Origin: Aquilaria yunnanensis
Lineage: Eukaryota; Streptophyta; Magnoliopsida; Malvales; Thymelaeaceae
Assembly: GCA_039654915.1 (NCBI GenBank)
Contig: CM077599.1
Span: forward strand, 11,286,501-11,350,500
DNA length: 64,000 nucleotides
Reading direction: 5' to 3'
This document shows, one piece after another, positions 59,401-64,000 of this stretch. How positions within the stretch are numbered: position 1 is the stretch's first letter; each line of letters opens with the position of its first letter. The notes below the pieces were generated by a model. That model did no database searches. It worked only from the letters and a program-made list of their open reading frames with translations, and had not been told where the DNA came from. The translations under genes and the position numbers were made by a program.

Positions 59401-62400
59401 TTCCTACTTGGATTTATTTGAGCTGGGATCATCCTCATCTTCCTTCTTGGACATTGTACTAGCATCATGAGCAGACAATACTGTAGCTGCACCGACAATT
59501 CAAATTATGCAGGAATTTCCAAAGAATACACTCTCATAGAATCCAAATTACAAGAGTAGCCACATGAACTGTTCCAAATTGTTAACAGTTCAGATGGAAA
59601 GACTGAAGTTTGCTCCTAAGAAATTACTCTGATTAGAGACTGCAATTGACTTTTCCATTATTTTGCAAAATAAACATAGCTTCATGGCTTTTCTATTAGG
59701 ACCACTTCAAGTGAGCAACAACCATATCAAAACTCTGATTGGGTAAAGGATGTTGTGGGTTGGGGGGGGCGCTTCCTTCAAAAAAATACTATCTCCGTCC
59801 CAGTTTATTTGAAAAATATTCCTTTTCGGGATGTCCCAAAAGGTTGAAACGTTTCCTCTTTTGGAAAAGTTTAAACAACTAAATAATCCTTTTACACAAA
59901 ACCCAATAAAGACTCTTTTTTTAATATCCACTCAATCTCTCACTGCACAAAACCCAAAAAAGAATCTTTTCTTTTTTAATCATTATTTAAACTTTTACTA
60001 CATAAAAAATTAACACAAATTACATACACCTTAATCTCCGTGCCCAGTCAAATGTTTAAAGTTTTTTGGGACGGAGGTAGTATCAAATTCTGACAGATTA
60101 ATTATGAAATTAATTTTGTTGATAAAAACAGCATAGCATAGACTAAAAGACTGTCAGGAGATTCTGGGAAGGAACGTGAACACAGGTGTGCATGGCTGTC
60201 GTTCTTTATTTCACAAACAAAGCATTGAACATTTCAATATGAAGAGATAGTAAGACACTCTAGTAGCACCTTGAATTTCTAAAACAGCTGTTGCTACAGG
60301 TTTGACTGCTTTTTTTGATCCATCAGGTGCAAAACCTGTGTTGTGTTGATAAGTAAACGGAAAATGTGAGCAGGATTAAAGCAAATCACAATCATCAGAC
60401 ATGACACCTTTTAACTGCAAGGGCTTCATAACAAAACCCAGAACAGCAAACGGAAGCATTAACACAGCCTCCACCCAGAATGCAAGTCGCCACGTAGCAT
60501 GGTCTCCAACCTAATGAAAATCTAAAAATTAATACACGGACAGAAAATCATAATGCAAGTAATAAAGCCCTAGTTTGCACTGCTTAGATTGAATAAAAAG
60601 AGAAATCAATCAGTGTAAATGTATACTCGATAATTAACACTCACCAATCCACCATACACATATCCAAGTGCATATCCAGTTGGTATGCACATGTAAAATA
60701 TGGCAAGCCATGCTGTTTTCTGACACCGACAGTGAACAACAAGAATTCAGAAAATAGGTTCTGGAAACATTCATCAACACAGAATTTGTTCAAGTACAGG
60801 GAAATGAAAAGATGTTTTGCATGTAAATCTATATTGATGATACATGAATACATGATAATAACTCAAGAAAAAAGGAATCAGTTCAAAACCAAAGCAAATT
60901 AAAAATCAAATAGAAAACAACCCTTTTGGCTTTATGTACTTATTATATGAGAAACTATGAGGCTTTGGATACACCAGATAAAAGAAAACAAGACCTGAGC
61001 AACCGGAGCATTGTCATCAATGAATGGGGCTGCAAGACTAATAAATGAAGCCTCACCAACACCAACAAACCTAGAGAGAGAGGCGTATCAGTAATATATG
61101 TTCAAGAGTGAAAGATGAGCAGAAAATTGAGATCTATGAAAGATGGGGAACCCACTCACATGCGGCAGATCGCTATCGACCAGAAGTTGAATGAAAAACC
61201 ACAGCCAGTTACAGCCAAGGTCCAAACTGACAATCCAACACCAATTAGTCTGAATGGATTGACACTGCAAGTTTTTACAAACAGAATGAGGACTCAGTCC
61301 TGGGAGTGAAAAGGCCTTTATAGTAGCTGAGAATCATAGATGAAGAAGATAAAAGTAAGAAATGGGCCAGAAAATTTCAATGCTTTTCAATCAACACAAA
61401 TATACATGTGGGTGGATTGAGCTATTGATTCATAATTGAAATGCACATATTTCTTTGCCACTGGCCATAGTGAACCAAATTGTTTAAGCAAAATAATGCA
61501 AATGGCTTCCCACCATTATCATGGGCAATCAACAAAGCGAATGATGACACTTACGACAGTGTCTTTTATTTGTTAATTATTCAAATAAGAATGAAAGAAA
61601 TAGTTCAAATGGTAAAACTGCAGCAGCCCAAATCTAGCACATGCACATTATAAAAGAGGTAACTTTGTCTCATCAAAAACAAGCAAACAGGTTGCTGTGA
61701 CACATAATAAACAAGCTCTCACTAGAATGGAAGGTACCAATTAAATGAAGACAATTGTTATCAGGAAAAAAGGACTCCTCTGATAGAGAACCTAATCTAG
61801 AATTTACAGAAGAATTCAAATGGTTTAAGCAACTATTCTTGTTACATAACGGAGAAATTAGCCCCATAATGCAAATCTCATTGTTTGATGACTTTGCAGA
61901 AAGAATGTTTACCTCTTCGCTAATGATGCAAATATAGGAGAAGCAACCAGAAGCCCCACCATGAATGCAGAGGAGAGAACTCCGTCTTCAAAATTATTCA
62001 AGTTAAAATCTCCCCTACAGCAAACAGTGATCTCAAAGTATGTCAGAAAACACCTAAGATCCAGAAAAACTAGTAACAACTAGTTTAGGGATTGGACAAC
62101 CCATAACATAAAAGACTGAGTTTTAAAATTGTGCATTGTTCATACATTAGATAAAGATGAAAGGAAAAACAAATGGGTTGTATTACATGCCATGTCCAGT
62201 GATGCTTTGCACAGTTAAGCTAAGTGAAATGCTGATATCATAGCACAGTGTAAACCATGCAAGATTTATCAAGATTTCTTTAATTACAACCTCTTGCATG
62301 AAAATTCACTTAGGCATATAATAATCAGACAAAAAATGTGATTAATGTAATCATGTGGCAGATACAATGATCACCCATTTGTACCAAAAGGAACCAAGTA

Positions 62401-63703
62401 AGACTAAAGAAATATGTACTTCCAAATGCTAAAAAGTAGAGAAGGTGCTATGCCCAAATATAAGTTTCCAGATCTTACTGTATTCCACTACCAGATGTGC
62501 ATGTACCATCTGATGTACAAGCTCTGCGCTCCCCATTCACTCCATTGCTTGCTATTGCTCCTCGATCAATATAATTTAACATATTGATCACACAAAAGAT
62601 GATAAGCAACCTAGAACACAATACACCCCATCATTTCTAAAAGCACAAGGAGACCAAAACTTTAAGACATGTACTGCAAGTTCAGGAAGACATTCAAGGC
62701 GACAAAAATGAAAGTGGCATACAACAATTATTGGGAAAGTTCAAGAGCTATGTCGTTTGAATCCAGGAATGGATCCAATCAAAAGAAAAAAAAAAAAGAA
62801 TCCAGGAACAGGTTATTTAGTGCGGACATGGAATAAGAGTCTGATATGTTATATGGGTTTCAAAATGGACAATTTTATAACAATTTAAAATATCAACACC
62901 TCACTCATATTGGGAAAAAATTTTATTCCTCTCTTGTCTTCAGGAGATCAGTTCGTTTTCCAACTGTAACACCCTTACCTACTTCCATCCCTCTGAAAAT
63001 AGCTTAATAATTTTTTGTGGTACTCTCACTAAGAAAACTCCCTTCAACAATTATCCTAAAAATTTAACTGGCAACCTACTAAAAGAGCATAGCAGTAAGT
63101 GAAGTGTTTGACATGGATAAAATGTCCTTAACCATGTCATATTGCATCTAGATGGGGCTGCTGGGCAAACAGAAAACTCATAAGTGTCTCAAATAACATG
63201 GCTCGAGAGTCAAGAGCCTAGACATAACACATACATTATTCACTATTACAAACCAGCGCCCAATAAACACTGGGGCATCACCAATTACCCACTAGCATTG
63301 GAGAGGAACAACGGCATCTTTTTCAACTGCTTCTACAGAAGTACCACTACACTACAAAAAAGCTTGTTCTTTCCCGAATTCATCTCCTTGATCACTGGAA
63401 ACTCAGTGCCTGGAAAGCTAATCCAAACCTTATCAATCCAAAATACGTGAAATTCGCACCCAAAAGCTGATATTTTTTAAGAGAAAGTAGTTAAAAGTGC
63501 CCGTTTCAACTACATGATTCGTCAACCAAAAAACAAAGCTTTCATCCGCAAAGCTGATATGGGAAGAAGTACCTTTTGGGTGTAAACCAAGAAGGGTTGG
63601 GAGCAGATAATGCACTCAGATCGCCGGCCATATTGGTTTCCACGTCGGGTCTGCACTCGGATGAAGAAGCTTTTGCTGCTTCCTCTTTTTGTTGTTCACC
63701 CAT
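56436..63703 (-). CDS. Spinster-like MFS transporter (probable sphingolipid transporter)
   Basis: Sixteen exons, phase-consistent on the minus strand: 63703-63573, 62610-62479, 62014-61913, 61264-61160, 61070-60995, 60719-60645, 60510-60408, 60335-60270, 59486-59408, 58687-58590, 58407-58331, 58174-58061, 57897-57778, 57287-57159, 56770-56692 and 56575-56436. They encode about 541 residues. Landmarks of plant Spinster homologues are CVINMLNYIDRGAIASNGVN (TM1), SSAFMVGLLVASPIFASLA, MFVGVGEASFISLAAPFIDD, YVYGGLVGDHATWRLAFWVE, YNFVLGAYSYWGPKAGYNIY, MIFGGITVVCGILGTLAGG and HLFGDVPSSPLVGVLQDRIN. About twelve membrane spans fit the MFS fold, with a hydrophilic loop around exons 8-9 and hydrophilic ends. 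Animal Spinster proteins move sphingolipids or lysolipids; the plant substrate is assumed. A Stowaway MITE lies in intron 8. Confidence 0.9.
59789..60080. mobile_element. Stowaway-type MITE in intron 8 of the Spinster-like gene
   Basis: Ends CTATCTCCGTCCCAGTTTAT and, inverted, CTACCTCCGTCCCAAAAAAC are flanked by TA on both sides (59787-59788 and 60081-60082). It is 292 bases, AT-rich and non-coding, between exons 8 and 9. Confidence 0.78.
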
Positions 63704-64000
63704 CCCACCAAATCCAGCTGGACTTTTTTTTTTTCTTAAACTCTGGAGAAATTTTTTTTTCTTAAACTCTGGAGAAATATTTACTCCGGCTCAAATTTGA
63801 ATGGCAGTTGAACTTGAAAATAATAAGGCCTTGATCTCATAGATCAACCCTCCCTGTCTCTGTTTCTCTAACTAGGTTGCATGCTAGATTCTGTTTCTGT
63901 TGGCTTATGAGTGGAAGCAAAGGTGGGGCTTTATCGATTCAGTGATTTAATCCTGGTGGGAGAAAACCAGCTAATTGAGAACCGGGAATATAGGATCTCT
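63704..64000. other. Upstream region of the Spinster-like gene
   Basis: Likely leader and proximal promoter of the minus-strand transporter. A 17-base segment (TTTTTTTTCTTAAACTCTGG) is tandemly repeated around 63,730-63,770. Nothing else is recognised. Confidence 0.35.

Overview
The window is nuclear DNA of a flowering plant, most likely a core eudicot. Genes are split by many short GT-AG introns, intergenic DNA is AT-rich, and there are Tat-lineage Ty3/gypsy, hAT, Mutator-like and Stowaway-type elements. I cannot name the species from the sequence.

Left part (1-11,400). The window opens inside the 3' half of a peroxisomal-type malate dehydrogenase (+). It is followed by a convergent gene resembling the ER protein TIN1 (-), with an unfolded-protein-response-like element upstream of its start, and by a tRNA-Val(AAC) gene (-). 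Next is a group IVa bHLH gene (-) whose second exon is broken by a poly(A)-tailed retroposed insert of about 0.3 kb, flanked by a 14-bp target duplication. An intronless U-box/armadillo E3 ligase (PUB18/19 type, -) follows, with three CACGTG boxes just upstream.

Transposon block (11,400-27,650). A decayed hAT transposase abuts a 13.6-kb Tat-lineage gypsy element. The 5' LTR of that element is truncated and its gag-pol carries scattered stops. Between pol and the 3' LTR it carries, in antisense, a long gene with the plant mobile domain (PMD).

Middle (28,000-47,700). A 13-exon ankyrin-DHHC S-acyltransferase of the TIP1/PAT24 type (-) is followed by a small B3-like protein with three EAR-type repression motifs (-). 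About 9 kb of gene-free AT-rich DNA comes next, with a possible chromovirus LTR relic and a hAT-type element whose unoccupied insertion site can be read in a neighbouring diverged duplicate.

Right part (47,700-64,000). A Pack-MULE-like structure has long inverted repeats around captured exons of a DEAD-box helicase, and a hAT element is inserted in one captured intron. Then come plastid inorganic pyrophosphatase (+, 6 exons), a nest of MITEs, and a 16-exon Spinster-like MFS transporter (-).

As far as I recall Arabidopsis gene order, MDH, bHLH and SPNS genes lie together at At2g22730-At2g22780, PPA6 and PMDH2 are neighbours at At5g09650/60, and SPNS2 and TIN1 are neighbours at At5g64500/10. 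The host genes here therefore look like one ancestral block expanded by transposons. They do not form a single pathway: their roles are malate/NAD shuttling, ER stress, transcription, ubiquitination, protein palmitoylation, plastid pyrophosphate removal and lipid transport.
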